Shown one piece after another: positions 55,945-64,000 of a stretch of 64,000 nt of DNA. Origin of the DNA: Microbacterium sp. Marseille-Q6965 (lineage in GTDB: Bacteria > Actinomycetota > Actinomycetes > Actinomycetales > Microbacteriaceae); NCBI RefSeq assembly GCF_946151065.1, contig NZ_CAMGZA010000001.1, positions 496,001 to 560,000 of the forward strand, in the 5' to 3' direction. The translations under genes were made by a program, and so were the position numbers. How positions within the stretch are numbered: the first letter of the stretch is position 1; the number at the start of each line of letters is the position of its first letter. Below the pieces are notes generated by a model that was not told the origin of the DNA, did not search any database, and was given only the letters and a program-made list of their open reading frames with translations.

Positions 55945-56865
55945 ATGACGGATGAGCGCTGGATCTCCGGTGTCGGGCTCGCGACGATCGCGGCCGACGG
56001 CACCGTCCTGGACACCTGGTACCCCGCCCCGCAGCCCGGCCGCGCCGGCGACGTGAGCGACGAGATCGAGTCGCTGGACCGACTCGCGGCCCCGGACGAC
56101 AAGCGGGGCGTGACCGTCGAGGTGGTCACGGTCGAGATCGACCTGGACGCCGCGCCCGCCTCGACGTCGGACGCCTACCTCCGCCTGCACGCGCTCTCGC
56201 ACCGACTCGTCCGTCCCAACGAGCTGAACCTCGACGGCATCTTCGCCCACCTGCCCACCGTCGCCTGGACCAACGCCGGCCCGATGCTGGCCGCGGACGC
56301 CGCGCGCCTGCGCCCCTACCTGCAGCGCGACGGCGTCCAGGTGGTCTCGCTCGACAAGTTCCCGCGCCTGACCGACTACGTCGCGCCGGAGGGGGTGCGG
56401 ATCGCCGACACCTCGCGCGTGCGCCTCGGCGCCTACCTCTCCCCTGGCACCACCGTGATGCACGAGGGCTTCGTGAACTTCAACGCGGGCACGCTGGGCG
56501 CCTCCATGGTCGAGGGCCGCATCTCGCAGGGTGTGGTCGTCGGCGACGGATCGGACATCGGCGGCGGCGCCTCGATCATGGGCACGCTCTCGGGCGGCGG
56601 CACGCACCGCGTGTCCATCGGCTCCCGCACGCTGCTCGGCGCCAACGCCGGCATCGGCATCTCCCTCGGCGACGACTGCGTCGTGGAGGCGGGACTGTAC
56701 GTCACGGCCGGTACGAAGATCCGTCTCGAGGACGGCTCCGTCGTCAAGGGCGCGGAGCTGTCGGGATCCAGCGGCCTGCTGCTGCGCCGCAACTCCCTCG
56801 ACGGCGCGGTGGAGGCCGTGCGGCGCGAGGGCGTCGGCGTGGTTCTCAACGCCGCCCTGCACTGA
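55945..56865 (+). CDS. dapD: tetrahydrodipicolinate N-succinyltransferase
   Basis: A 306-residue acyltransferase of the actinobacterial DapD type. The N-terminal domain is mixed ([20 protein letters not shown]); from about residue 150 hexapeptide repeats form a left-handed beta-helix ([53 protein letters not shown]). It succinylates tetrahydrodipicolinate using succinyl-CoA. A 20-bp-stem hairpin follows the stop. Confidence 0.95.
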   Translation: MTDERWISGVGLATIAADGTVLDTWYPAPQPGRAGDVSDEIESLDRLAAPDDKRGVTVEVVTVEIDLDAAPASTSDAYLRLHALSHRLVRPNELNLDGIFAHLPTVAWTNAGPMLAADAARLRPYLQRDGVQVVSLDKFPRLTDYVAPEGVRIADTSRVRLGAYLSPGTTVMHEGFVNFNAGTLGASMVEGRISQGVVVGDGSDIGGGASIMGTLSGGGTHRVSIGSRTLLGANAGIGISLGDDCVVEAGLYVTAGTKIRLEDGSVVKGAELSGSSGLLLRRNSLDGAVEAVRREGVGVVLNAALH

Positions 56866-56872
56866 GCCGCAA

Positions 56873-56916
56873 ACGCGAACGGCCGCCGCTCCCGAGGGAG
56901 CGGCGGCCGTTCGCGT
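56873..56916. terminator. bidirectional terminator with 20-bp stem
   Basis: ACGCGAACGGCCGCCGCTCC, a CGAG loop and the exact complement, between convergent dapD and citrate synthase. It is the longest perfect stem seen in the window. Confidence 0.9.
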
Positions 56917-56923
56917 GTTCCGA

Positions 56924-58222
56924 TCAGGCGCCGGGGTAGGCCCGCTCCGGCGAGCCCGTGTAGAGCTGCTGCGGGCGGCCGATCTTGCCGCGCGCGTCGA
57001 GGTTCGCCTCGCGCCAGTGTGCGAGCCAGCCGGGCAGGCGCCCGATGGCGAACAGCACCGTGAAGACGCGGGTCGGGAAGCCCATGGCCTTGTAGATGAC
57101 GCCGGTGTAGAAGTCGACGTTCGGGTAGAGGCGACGCTCCTTGAAGTAGTCGTCCTCGAGCGCGATCTCCTCGAGCTCCTTCGCGAGGTCGAGCAGCGGG
57201 TCGTGCACGCCGAGCGCCGAGAGCACCTCGTCGGCCGACTCCTTCACGAGCTTGGCGCGCGGGTCGTAGTTCTTGTAGACCCGGTGCCCGAAGCCCATGA
57301 GCTTCACGCCCTCTTCCTTGTTCTTCACCTTCTCGACGAAGCGCTTGACGCCCTGGCCGGACTCCTGGATCTGGCTGAGCATGTTCAGCACCGCCTCGTT
57401 CGCGCCGCCGTGCAGGGGGCCGGAGAGGGCCTGGATGCCCGCGGCGATCGAGGCGAACTGGTCGGCGCCGGTCGAGCCGACGAGGCGCACCGTCGAGGTC
57501 GAGGCGTTCTGCTCGTGGTCCTCGTGCAGGATGAGCAGCCGCTCGAGCGCCTTGGCCATGACGGGGTCGATCTCGTACGGCTCCGCCATGTTGCCGAAGT
57601 TCAGGCGCAGGAAGTTCTCGACGTAGCTGAGCGAGTTGTCCGGGTACAGGAAGGCCTGCCCGATCGACTTCTTGTGCGCGTACGCCGCGATGACGGGAAG
57701 CTTCGCGAGCAGCCGGACGGTGGTGAGGTCCACGTGCTCCGGGTTGTCCGGGTCAGAGTCGTTCTCGTAGTAGGTCGAGAGTGCGGCGACGGCCGACGAG
57801 AGCACGGCCATCGGGTGCGCGCCGGCCGGCATGGCCGTGAAGAAGTTCTTGAGGTCTTCGTGCAGCAGCGTGTGGTGCCGGATGCTGTCGTCGAACTGCG
57901 AGAGCTGGTCGGCGGTGGGCAGCTCCCCGTAGATGAGCAGCCAGGCGATTTCGAGGAAGCTGGCCTCGCCCTTCACGAGCTGCTCGATGGGGTAGCCGCG
58001 GTAGCGCAGGATGCCCTGGTCGCCGTCGATGTAGGTGATGTCCGACATCGTGGAGGCCGTGTTGACGAAGCCGTAGTCGAGCGCCGTGAAGCCGGTCTGC
58101 TTCGTGAGCGACGAGACGTCGATCGCGGACTTTCCGTCCGTGGCGGGCAGGACGGGGAACTCCGCGGTCTTGTCGCCGACCGTCAGAACGGCCTTCTCGG
58201 GCAGGCTTCCTGCGTCGCTCAC
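56924..58222 (-). CDS. gltA: citrate synthase
   Basis: A 432-residue hexameric-type citrate synthase condensing acetyl-CoA and oxaloacetate. Catalytic blocks are SGPLHGGANEAVL, GFGHRVYKNYDPRAK and the aspartate in PNVDFYTGVIYKAMG; EHEQNAST-like HEDHEQNASTSTVR is also present. The start is a GTG (MSDAGSLPEKAVL) with AAGGAGG six to eight bases upstream, not the ATG 25 codons earlier. A TAGGGT -10 precedes it by about 75 bases. Confidence 0.96.
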   Translation of the reverse strand: MSDAGSLPEKAVLTVGDKTAEFPVLPATDGKSAIDVSSLTKQTGFTALDYGFVNTASTMSDITYIDGDQGILRYRGYPIEQLVKGEASFLEIAWLLIYGELPTADQLSQFDDSIRHHTLLHEDLKNFFTAMPAGAHPMAVLSSAVAALSTYYENDSDPDNPEHVDLTTVRLLAKLPVIAAYAHKKSIGQAFLYPDNSLSYVENFLRLNFGNMAEPYEIDPVMAKALERLLILHEDHEQNASTSTVRLVGSTGADQFASIAAGIQALSGPLHGGANEAVLNMLSQIQESGQGVKRFVEKVKNKEEGVKLMGFGHRVYKNYDPRAKLVKESADEVLSALGVHDPLLDLAKELEEIALEDDYFKERRLYPNVDFYTGVIYKAMGFPTRVFTVLFAIGRLPGWLAHWREANLDARGKIGRPQQLYTGSPERAYPGA

Positions 58223-58295
58223 GGCGCCTCCTTGCGATTCGGGATGCTGGTACTCGCGCGAATGGGCCGAGCGGATCCGCGCGCGGCCGTCATCC

Positions 58296-58301
58296 ACCCT
58301 A
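58296..58301 (-). promoter_or_regulatory. -10 TAGGGT of citrate synthase
   Basis: TAGGGT on the minus strand predicts a leader of about 68 bases containing a strong ribosome site. Confidence 0.45.
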
Positions 58302-58309
58302 GCCGCTGA

Positions 58310-59422
58310 TCAGCGTGCGGATGACCGCAGGCGATCGGCCGCCTGCCGGATGCGCTCGTCCGTTGCCGTCAGCGAGAACCGCACGTGCTGCGGGTGATAC
58401 GGGCCGTAGAACACGCCGGGCCCGGCGAGGATGCCGAGGCCGGCGAGACGGTCCATCGTCTCCCACGCGTCGCGCCCCTCCGTCGCCCACAGGTACAGAC
58501 CGGCCTCGCTGCGGTCGATCCGGAAGCCCGCCGCCTCGAGCGCCGGCTTGAGCACGTCGCGACGCACACGGTAGCGCTCGCGCTGCTCGGCGACGTGCGC
58601 GTCGTCTCCCAGCGCCGCCGCCATGGCGTGCTGCACGGGCGCCGGGAGCATGAGGCCGAGGTGCTTGCGGTTCTTCAGCAGCTCTCCGACGATCTGCGCG
58701 CAGCCGGCCACGAAGGCGGCCCGGTACCCGGCGAGGTTGGACTGCTTGCTGAGCGAGTACACGCTCAGCAGGCCCGCGCGGCTGCCGCCCGTGACGCGCG
58801 GGTCGAGCACGCTGGGCACCGGGCCCGCAACCCACTCGCCGTCCCAGCCGAGCTCGGCATAGCACTCGTCGCTCGCGAGCACGGCCCCCAGCTCGCGCGC
58901 GCGCACGACGGCGCGCCGCAGCTCCTCGACGCCCCACACGCGGCCATCGGGGTTGCCGGGCGAGTTGATCCAGATGAGCCGAGCCCCCTCGGGCCACTCA
59001 TCGGGGTCGTCGGCGGCGACCGCGGTCGCGTCGGCGACGGCCGCGCCCACCGCGTAGGTGGGGTATGCGGCACGCGGGTGCACGACGATGTCGCCGCTGC
59101 CCAGGCCCAACAGGGTGGGCAGCAGCGCGACGAGCTCCTTCGACCCGATGGTGGGCAGCACGTTGCGCGGCTGAAGATCCGTCACGCCGCGACGGCGCGC
59201 GTACCAGTCGACGATCGCCTCTCGCAGGGCCGGCGTCCCGACAGTCTGCGGGTACGCATGCGCGTCGGTGGCGGCCACGAGTGCGTCGCGGACGACGCGC
59301 GGCGTCGGGTCGACGGGCGAGCCGATCGAGAGGTCGCACAGCCCGTCCGGGTGCGCCGCGGCGCGCTCGGCGAAGGGGGTGACGGCGTCCCAGGGGTAGT
59401 CGTCGAGATCGCGGATGCCCAT
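58310..59422 (-). CDS. dapC: succinyldiaminopimelate aminotransferase
   Basis: A 370-residue class I aminotransferase. SIGSPVDPTPRVVRDAL and YPQTVGTPALREAI begin the fold, WINSPGNPDGRVWG and SDECYAELGWDG bind cofactor, and the PLP lysine is in VYSLSKQSNLAGYR. Sequence type and the gene pair fdxA-dapC (Rv1177-Rv1178 order) support the DapC call, which also fits dapD and dapE nearby. It starts 13 bases after the ferredoxin stop, so the two are probably cotranscribed. Confidence 0.88.
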   Translation of the reverse strand: MGIRDLDDYPWDAVTPFAERAAAHPDGLCDLSIGSPVDPTPRVVRDALVAATDAHAYPQTVGTPALREAIVDWYARRRGVTDLQPRNVLPTIGSKELVALLPTLLGLGSGDIVVHPRAAYPTYAVGAAVADATAVAADDPDEWPEGARLIWINSPGNPDGRVWGVEELRRAVVRARELGAVLASDECYAELGWDGEWVAGPVPSVLDPRVTGGSRAGLLSVYSLSKQSNLAGYRAAFVAGCAQIVGELLKNRKHLGLMLPAPVQHAMAAALGDDAHVAEQRERYRVRRDVLKPALEAAGFRIDRSEAGLYLWATEGRDAWETMDRLAGLGILAGPGVFYGPYHPQHVRFSLTATDERIRQAADRLRSSAR

Positions 59423-59435
59423 GTCAGGCGGACGC

Positions 59436-59759
59436 TCAGTGCGTGCCCTGCGGCGGCAGCGCGGCGATGATCGGGTGGTCCTTCGGGATCACGCCGACCT
59501 TGGCGGCACCGCCGGGCGAGCCGATCTCGTCGAAGAACTCGACGTTCGCCTTGTAGTAGTCGGACCACTCCTCGGGCAGGTCGTCCTCGTAGTAGATCGC
59601 CTCGACGGGGCACACGGGCTCGCAGGCGCCGCAGTCCACGCACTCGTCCGGGTGGATGTAGAGGCTGCGCTCACCCTCGTAGATGCAGTCGACCGGGCAC
59701 TCATCGATGCAGGCGCGGTCCTTGACGTCCACGCACGGAAGGGCGATCACGTAAGTCAC
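59436..59759 (-). CDS. fdxA: 7Fe (or 8Fe) ferredoxin
   Basis: A 107-residue FdxA/FdxC-type ferredoxin. Cluster cysteines are in [20 protein letters not shown] and [16 protein letters not shown], giving one full four-cysteine site and a second site shared between the two blocks. The C-terminal extension includes [17 protein letters not shown]. The first GTG, six bases after TAGAAT, is the start. It heads a two-gene unit with dapC. Confidence 0.95.
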   Translation of the reverse strand: MTYVIALPCVDVKDRACIDECPVDCIYEGERSLYIHPDECVDCGACEPVCPVEAIYYEDDLPEEWSDYYKANVEFFDEIGSPGGAAKVGVIPKDHPIIAALPPQGTH

Positions 59760-59765
59760 GTGTCG

Positions 59766-59771
59766 ATTCTA
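59766..59771 (-). promoter_or_regulatory. leaderless -10 TAGAAT of fdxA
   Basis: TAGAAT ends six bases before the GTG at 59759. It overlaps the last codons of the upstream membrane protein gene. Confidence 0.6.
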
Positions 59772-60200
59772 CGCTCCGGCTCGCTGACCCTTCCCCGAAC
59801 CGGCACGCACGCCGCGCAGGTCGGGCCAGGCGACGACGACGACCACGACGATCGCGACGACCCACGACCAGATCACGCCGAGCGGCGCCTCACCGGGTGC
59901 CGCCCGCGGCACGACGACCGATCCACCCGGGCCCTCGCCCGAGAACACCAGCAACATCGCGAGGGCACCCAGCCCCGCCGCGAGGACCGTGCCGCGCCCC
60001 TCCGAGAGGCAGCGCACCGCGACAAGCAGCGCGAGCAGACCCACCGCGGCGAGGATCGTCCCCAGCGGCACGATGAGCCCGGCAAGGCCGGTGGGGATGA
60101 CGGACGCCGAGTGCATCACGGTCCCCGCGATGCCGTAGACGGCGCCGGCGACGAAGGCGCCGGCCCAGGTCAGCAGGCGGATGGGCCACACGGAGCGCAT
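59769..60200 (-). CDS. small four-helix membrane protein, DUF6113-like
   Basis: A 143-residue protein with four hydrophobic segments (about residues 7-25, 36-60, 68-86 and 104-122) and a basic tail. It resembles small actinobacterial DUF6113-type proteins found beside fdxA and dapC, but the assignment is tentative. The ATG is six bases after TACGCT. Function is unknown. Confidence 0.65.
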   Translation of the reverse strand: MRSVWPIRLLTWAGAFVAGAVYGIAGTVMHSASVIPTGLAGLIVPLGTILAAVGLLALLVAVRCLSEGRGTVLAAGLGALAMLLVFSGEGPGGSVVVPRAAPGEAPLGVIWSWVVAIVVVVVVAWPDLRGVRAGSGKGQRAGA

Positions 60201-60206
60201 GGGATC

Positions 60207-60212
60207 AGCGTA
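60207..60212 (-). promoter_or_regulatory. leaderless -10 TACGCT
   Basis: TACGCT ends six bases before the ATG at 60200. Confidence 0.55.
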
Positions 60213-60226
60213 CGCCGTGGCCGCTG

Positions 60227-60541
60227 TCACACCGCCCAGCCGAGCAGGCGCAGCAGGGCCGCGGTCGCCGCCGCCACCACGACGACGACGAGGAACGACG
60301 CCCCGCGCCACAGCAGGAGGGCCGCCACGGCCACGGCGGGCAGACGCGCGTCCAGACGGATCGCCATGCCGTCTCCGAGCGTCTGCACGGCCACGAGCGC
60401 CGAGAGCAGCGCCACCGTGAGCAGGTCCGTGATCCGCGCCGGTCGCGGGCGCTCCAGCCATTCCTCGGGCACGAGGTACCCGACGAGCTTGAGAGCGGCC
60501 ACCGCGATGCCGGCGAGCAGGATCGCCGTCCAGGCGCTCAT
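60227..60541 (-). CDS. azlD: AzlD-type branched-chain amino acid exporter small subunit
   Basis: A 104-residue membrane protein with about four helices and the family block KLVGYLVPEEWLERPR followed by VALLSALVAVQTL. It works with AzlC to export branched-chain amino acids or related compounds. The ATG overlaps the azlC stop by four bases (ATGA). Confidence 0.87.
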   Translation of the reverse strand: MSAWTAILLAGIAVAALKLVGYLVPEEWLERPRPARITDLLTVALLSALVAVQTLGDGMAIRLDARLPAVAVAALLLWRGASFLVVVVVAAATAALLRLLGWAV

Positions 60542-61266
60542 CCGGCCGCCTCCGATCCGGCGTCGCCCGGCGCGGGCTGGGCCGCGCGGCGGCCCAGCCA
60601 ATTCGTCCACCCCACGACCACGGCGACGACGGCGGCGAGCAGCACGGGCACGCCGGGGGCGAGCCACGGCGTGGCCACTGCCGCGACGACCGCCGCGGCG
60701 GCGCCCACCGCGACCGCCTGGCGGGAGCGCAGGCGCGGCCAGAGCAGGGCGAGGAACGCGGCGGCCGCGGCCGCGTCGAGACCGTACGCACGCACGTCGC
60801 CGAGCACGTCCCCCAGCAGAGCCCCGGCGAGCGTCGCCAGGTTCCAGCCGATGAAGATGCCCAGGCCCGTCACCCAGAACCCGATGCGGCGCGCCGCCGG
60901 ATCTTCGTGGGCCAGCGAGACCGCCGTGGACTCGTCGATCGTGAACTGCGCCGCCGCGAGACGCCGCGGCCAGGTGCGGCCGACGATCGGGTTCATCCGC
61001 GCGGCGTAGACGGCGTTGCGCACGCCGAGCAGCGCGGCCGAGGCGATCGCGGCCGGCCCCCCGCCGCCCGACCCGAGCACGCCGATGAACGCGAACTGCG
61101 ATCCGCCCGAGAACATCAGCAGACTCAGCACACACGTCTGCCACACGTCCAACCCGGAGGCGGTGGCGAGAGCGCCGAACGAGACCCCGTACGCGCTCGT
61201 CGGCAGCGCGACCGCGATGCCCTGACGCCAGGCTCCCCGGCGCTCGGAGGGGGACGGGGAACTCAC
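60538..61266 (-). CDS. azlC: AzlC-type branched-chain amino acid exporter large subunit
   Basis: A 242-residue membrane protein with about seven helices. Family motifs are PTSAYGVSFGALATASGLDV, LMFSGGSQFAFIGVL and TIDESTAVSLAHED. The GTG start overlaps the MFS gene stop (GTGA), so it is coupled to it, yet a TACCCT hexamer seven bases upstream may give an internal leaderless promoter. Confidence 0.9.
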   Translation of the reverse strand: MSSPSPSERRGAWRQGIAVALPTSAYGVSFGALATASGLDVWQTCVLSLLMFSGGSQFAFIGVLGSGGGGPAAIASAALLGVRNAVYAARMNPIVGRTWPRRLAAAQFTIDESTAVSLAHEDPAARRIGFWVTGLGIFIGWNLATLAGALLGDVLGDVRAYGLDAAAAAAFLALLWPRLRSRQAVAVGAAAAVVAAVATPWLAPGVPVLLAAVVAVVVGWTNWLGRRAAQPAPGDAGSEAAG

Positions 61267-62432
61267 CCGTCCGAGGGTACCGGTCCTCGTCGCTTCCGCA
61301 GGCCCAGCACCGCCGCCGCCACGGCGACCGCCGCCGCGGCGAGGAACGTCGTGCGGTACCCGGCCTCGTCGATGGCGAGACCCCACGCGGCCGCTCCCAC
61401 CGCCTGCCCGAGGACGAGCACGATGAACAGCAGCGCGGTGCCGGTGGCCGCCCGGGCCGGATGGATCTCGGAGGTCCAGGCGATGAGGGCGCCGCTGGCG
61501 GCCGTGTACGCCCACCCGAAGACCACGCAGGCGACCACGGCGAGCCACGGCACCGCGATGGCGCCGACGAGCGCCGCCGTGGCGGCCGCGAGGACGACGC
61601 TCGTCAGAGACCAGGCGATGCCCGGCCCGAGGCGCGCCATGACCCCGGCGGTGCCGATGACCGCGGCGCCACCGGCGCCGAGCGCCATCCACGCGACCAC
61701 CGACACCGTTTCGGTGACGCCGGATTCGGTGAGCAGCACGCGGCCGTAGGTCCAGACGACGGCCGACCCCGCACCCAGCAGGAACGCCGCGACGACCACC
61801 CTCGCGTGGGCCGCGAACCATGGCGCGGACGGCAGCAGCGCGGCGGGGCGCCCGCGCTCGGGCCGGCGCCGGTCGAGCGCCGCGACCGCGCACGCGGCCA
61901 GCAGCGTGATCCCCGCGGCGAGCAGCCATGCCGTGCGCCAGTCAGGCAGCAGCGTGAGCGCGAGCGAACCGGCGGCGACGAGGCCGGGTCCGGTGCCGGC
62001 GTTCACGATCGCCTGACCGCGCTCGCTCTCCGCCGGCGGCAGGTTGCGCTGCAGGATGTCGACGAGGGCCGGCGAGGCCAGCCCCGCACCCGCCGAGGAG
62101 AGGACCGCGCACGCGGCGAACAGCGGAAGCGAGCCCGCCGCCGCCATGCCGACCGCGCCCGCGCCCGCGCTCAGCCCCGCGGCGATCGCGAGCAGCGACG
62201 CGCGGCGATGCGCGAGCAGGAAGCCCGCCGCCGCCCCGGCGCCGTACACCACCGAGCCGCCCGCCGAGATGGCGCCCGCGGCGCCGGCCCCGAACCCCAG
62301 CTCCGCCTGCACGTCGGGCAGGAACAAACCGTAGGCGAAGCGGACAAGACCGTAGGTCGCCGCGATCAGCGCCGTTCCCGCCACGAGCAGACCCGGCCGT
62401 GCCGCTCCAGCAAACGAAAACGGGCGTTTCAC
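61263..62432 (-). CDS. MFS transporter (12-helix efflux type)
   Basis: A 389-residue transporter with twelve hydrophobic segments in two halves. Signatures include YGLVRFAYGLFLPDVQAELG and GAGAAAGFLLAHRRASLLA around the loop between helices 2 and 3. The substrate is unknown. Two GTGs are possible; the second (MKRPFSFAGAARPG) lies seven bases after TAGAGT and is preferred. It is divergent from a TetR gene only 23 bases away and heads an operon with azlC and azlD. Confidence 0.85.
   Translation of the reverse strand: MKRPFSFAGAARPGLLVAGTALIAATYGLVRFAYGLFLPDVQAELGFGAGAAGAISAGGSVVYGAGAAAGFLLAHRRASLLAIAAGLSAGAGAVGMAAAGSLPLFAACAVLSSAGAGLASPALVDILQRNLPPAESERGQAIVNAGTGPGLVAAGSLALTLLPDWRTAWLLAAGITLLAACAVAALDRRRPERGRPAALLPSAPWFAAHARVVVAAFLLGAGSAVVWTYGRVLLTESGVTETVSVVAWMALGAGGAAVIGTAGVMARLGPGIAWSLTSVVLAAATAALVGAIAVPWLAVVACVVFGWAYTAASGALIAWTSEIHPARAATGTALLFIVLVLGQAVGAAAWGLAIDEAGYRTTFLAAAAVAVAAAVLGLRKRRGPVPSDG
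61274..61279 (-). promoter_or_regulatory. internal -10 TACCCT candidate for azlCD
   Basis: TACCCT ends seven bases before the azlC GTG and lies inside the last codons of the MFS gene, so chance occurrence is possible. Confidence 0.35.
62412..62429. promoter_or_regulatory. short inverted repeat in the MFS 5' end
   Basis: AAACG and CGTTT arms with an 8-base spacer, a candidate TetR half-site pair just downstream of the MFS start. The pattern is short and may be chance. Confidence 0.25.
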
Positions 62433-62439
62433 TTTGCCC

Positions 62440-62449
62440 ACTCTAGAGT
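62440..62449. promoter_or_regulatory. overlapping divergent leaderless promoters
   Basis: ACTCTAGAGT is a perfect palindrome that reads TAGAGT on both strands. The minus copy (62440-62445) ends seven bases before the MFS GTG; the plus copy (62444-62449) ends six bases before the tetR ATG. The two promoters cannot be occupied together. Confidence 0.65.
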
Positions 62450-62455
62450 GCCGTC

Positions 62456-63016
62456 ATGGGAATCCGCGCGACCACCGAGACGAAGTTGCTCGACGCTGCC
62501 GACGCCCTGCTGTTCTCACGGGGCGTCGTCGCCACGCCGATCGACGCCATCACCGAGCGCGCCGGCGTCTCGGCGGCGACCCTGTATCGGGGCTATCCGA
62601 GCAAGGAGGCGCTGCTCGCGGCCGCGCTCCGGCGTCGCGAGCGGGCGTGGCGCGAGACGTGGGAGCACGCGGTGGCACGCGCAGCGTCACCGCGCGAGAG
62701 GCTGCTGGCCGTCTTCACCGCACTCGACGAGTTCCGGCACCGCCCGGGCGCCGCCCGATGGTGCGCGTTCCTCGGGACCGCCGCCGAGTTGCCCGATCCT
62801 CCCGCCGACGTCGCCGCCGCGATCCGAGACGACACCGACGGCTTCCGGCGCCGACTGACGGAGCTCGCCGAGCCGATCGCCGGCGACGAGGCCGCGGAGC
62901 TCGCCGAAGAGATCCTGCTCGTCGTCACCGGCGAGCTGGCCATGCGGCTGCGCTCCCCCGGGCGCGACGGCATGACCGCGCGTCGCGTCGCGGAGGCGCT
63001 CATCGACCGGCGCTGA
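62456..63016 (+). CDS. TetR-family transcriptional regulator
   Basis: A 186-residue repressor. The N-terminal helix-turn-helix reads GVVATPIDAITERAGVSAAT then LYRGYPSKEALLAAAL. The C-terminal ligand domain begins near residue 75. It is divergent from the MFS/azlCD operon across 23 bases, the usual arrangement for local repression of both units. The ATG is fixed by TAGAGT six bases upstream. Confidence 0.9.
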   Translation: MGIRATTETKLLDAADALLFSRGVVATPIDAITERAGVSAATLYRGYPSKEALLAAALRRRERAWRETWEHAVARAASPRERLLAVFTALDEFRHRPGAARWCAFLGTAAELPDPPADVAAAIRDDTDGFRRRLTELAEPIAGDEAAELAEEILLVVTGELAMRLRSPGRDGMTARRVAEALIDRR

Positions 63017-63052
63017 CCCGCCCGCGGGCCGAGCGGGGATCGGGAGCCGACC

Positions 63053-64000
63053 TCAGGCGTTGGCGTCCTGGCGCTTGCGGCGCGACGCCTCGCGCCCGCG
63101 GACGGTGGCGTCGAGGATCACCTTGCGGATGCGCACGGCCTCGGGCGTGACCTCGACGCACTCGTCCTCGGCCGCGAACTCGAGCGACTCCTCGAGCGAG
63201 AGGATGCGCGGCGGGGTCATGGACTCGAACGTGTCGGCCGTGGAGGAGCGCATGTTCGTGAGCTTCTTCTCCTTGGTGATGTTCACGTCCATGTCGTCGG
63301 CGCGCGAGTTCTCGCCGACCACCATGCCCTCGTAGACCTCGTCGGTCGGGTTCACGAAGAACGTCATGCGCTCCTGCAGCGCGATCATCGCGAACGGCGT
63401 GGCCACGCCGGCCCGGTCGGCGACGATCGAGCCGTTCTGGCGCGCGACGATCTGACCCGCCCAGTCGCCGTAGCCGTGCGCGATCGCGTTGGCGATGCCC
63501 GTGCCGCGCGTGATCGACAGGAACTGCGTACGGAAGCCGATGAGGCCGCGCGACGGCACGATGAACTCCATGCGGATCCATCCCGTGCCGTTGTTGACCA
63601 TGTTCTCCATGCGGCCCTTGCGTGCCGCCAGGAGCTGGGTCACGGCGCCGAGGTGCTCCTCGGGCACGTCGATCGTGAGGTGCTCGTAGGGCTCCTGGAC
63701 CTTGCCGTCCGGGCCCTTGCGCGTGACGACCTGCGGCTTGCCGACGGTGAGCTCGAAGCCCTCGCGGCGCATGTTCTCGACGAGGATCGCGAGCTGCAGC
63801 TCACCGCGGCCCTGCACCTCCCACGCGTCGGGGCGACCGATGTCCTTCACACGGATCGACACGTTACCGATGAGCTCACGGTCCAGGCGGTCCTTGACCA
63901 TGCGCGCCGTGAGCTTGTGGCCCTTCACCTTGCCGACCAGCGGCGAGGTGTTGGTGCCGATCGTCATCGAGATCGACGGCTCGTCGACCGTGATCTGCGG
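63053..64000 (-). CDS. typA: GTP-binding protein TypA/BipA, C-terminal part
   Basis: About 315 C-terminal residues of a ribosome-associated translational GTPase; the G domain lies beyond the window edge. Visible are the domain III start PQITVDEPSISM, GRGELQLAILVENMRREGFE, the BipA-specific block VPSRGLIGFRTQFL with GTGIANAIAHGYG, and the C-terminal TKEKKLTNMRSS. Length after this point and the basic end RREASRR-like REASRRKRQDANA are normal. It converges on tetR. Confidence 0.95.
   Translation of the reverse strand, partial: PQITVDEPSISMTIGTNTSPLVGKVKGHKLTARMVKDRLDRELIGNVSIRVKDIGRPDAWEVQGRGELQLAILVENMRREGFELTVGKPQVVTRKGPDGKVQEPYEHLTIDVPEEHLGAVTQLLAARKGRMENMVNNGTGWIRMEFIVPSRGLIGFRTQFLSITRGTGIANAIAHGYGDWAGQIVARQNGSIVADRAGVATPFAMIALQERMTFFVNPTDEVYEGMVVGENSRADDMDVNITKEKKLTNMRSSTADTFESMTPPRILSLEESLEFAAEDECVEVTPEAVRIRKVILDATVRGREASRRKRQDANA

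Overview
The window is a GC-rich (about 70% by eye), densely packed actinobacterial chromosome segment. Family content (DUF3107, DUF3117, UPF0182, AdnAB, mycobacterial-type DapD, OtsAB, class I IlvC) and gene order point to Microbacteriaceae, most likely Microbacterium or a close relative. That placement is inference; no database search was possible. It looks like ordinary core chromosome: no insertion sequences, phage genes, rRNA or CRISPR arrays were seen. One tRNA gene, initiator tRNA-fMet, is present.

Layout. 0-3 kb: start of an alcohol dehydrogenase and a polar amino-acid ABC transporter. 3-8.2 kb: branched-chain amino-acid operon ilvD-ilvB-ilvN-ilvC. 8.2-10.9 kb: trehalose synthesis (otsA-otsB) and a small membrane protein. 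10.9-16.2 kb: cell-wall polymer island with three CDP-glycerol glycerophosphotransferase-like proteins and a family 2 glycosyltransferase. 16.3-20.6 kb: HtrA protease, an aminotransferase, a carbon-nitrogen hydrolase, a DUF6328 protein and tRNA-fMet. 20.7-41.6 kb: a long block (UPF0182, PDZ/Lon-like protease, zincin-like hydrolase, ThiF/TOMM-like protein, UvrD-type helicase, NudC, AdnB, AdnA, DUF3107, ferritin-like protein, RhlE helicase) whose order resembles the Mycobacterium tuberculosis Rv3193c-Rv3211 region. 41.6-45.1 kb: PHP phosphoesterase, a membrane endo/exonuclease/phosphatase-family protein and aminopeptidase P. 45.1-47.5 kb: reverse transsulfuration pair (cystathionine beta-synthase, cystathionine gamma-lyase/synthase) behind a tiny Cys-rich leader ORF. 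47.5-53.5 kb: hydrolase, general stress protein, MgtE-type CBS protein, DUF1003, Mrp ATPase, TatB, O-methyltransferase, DUF3117. 53.6-60.2 kb: a mannosyltransferase-like protein, diaminopimelate genes dapE, dapD and dapC, citrate synthase, ferredoxin and a small membrane protein. 60.2-63 kb: AzlCD-type exporter, MFS transporter and TetR regulator. The end is the 3' part of typA/bipA.

Regulation. A recurrent feature is a TANNNT -10 hexamer ending 6-7 bases before an ATG or GTG, found at about 20 genes on both strands. This is the expected signature of leaderless transcription. The most interesting regulatory site is upstream of the cysteine-forming operon: a 9-codon ORF, MILTCRCCR, whose three cysteines all use TGT, followed at once by a hairpin. 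It resembles the cysteine-responsive leader peptides known from mycobacteria.

Other oddities are a 93-bp tandem duplication that re-copies the last codons of ilvC, a triple palindromic repeat in which one copy carries a leaderless -10 element, two divergent promoters with overlapping -10 elements, an apparent frameshift in a general stress protein gene, a phosphotransferase lacking its catalytic loop, and a patch of unusual codons in ilvD.
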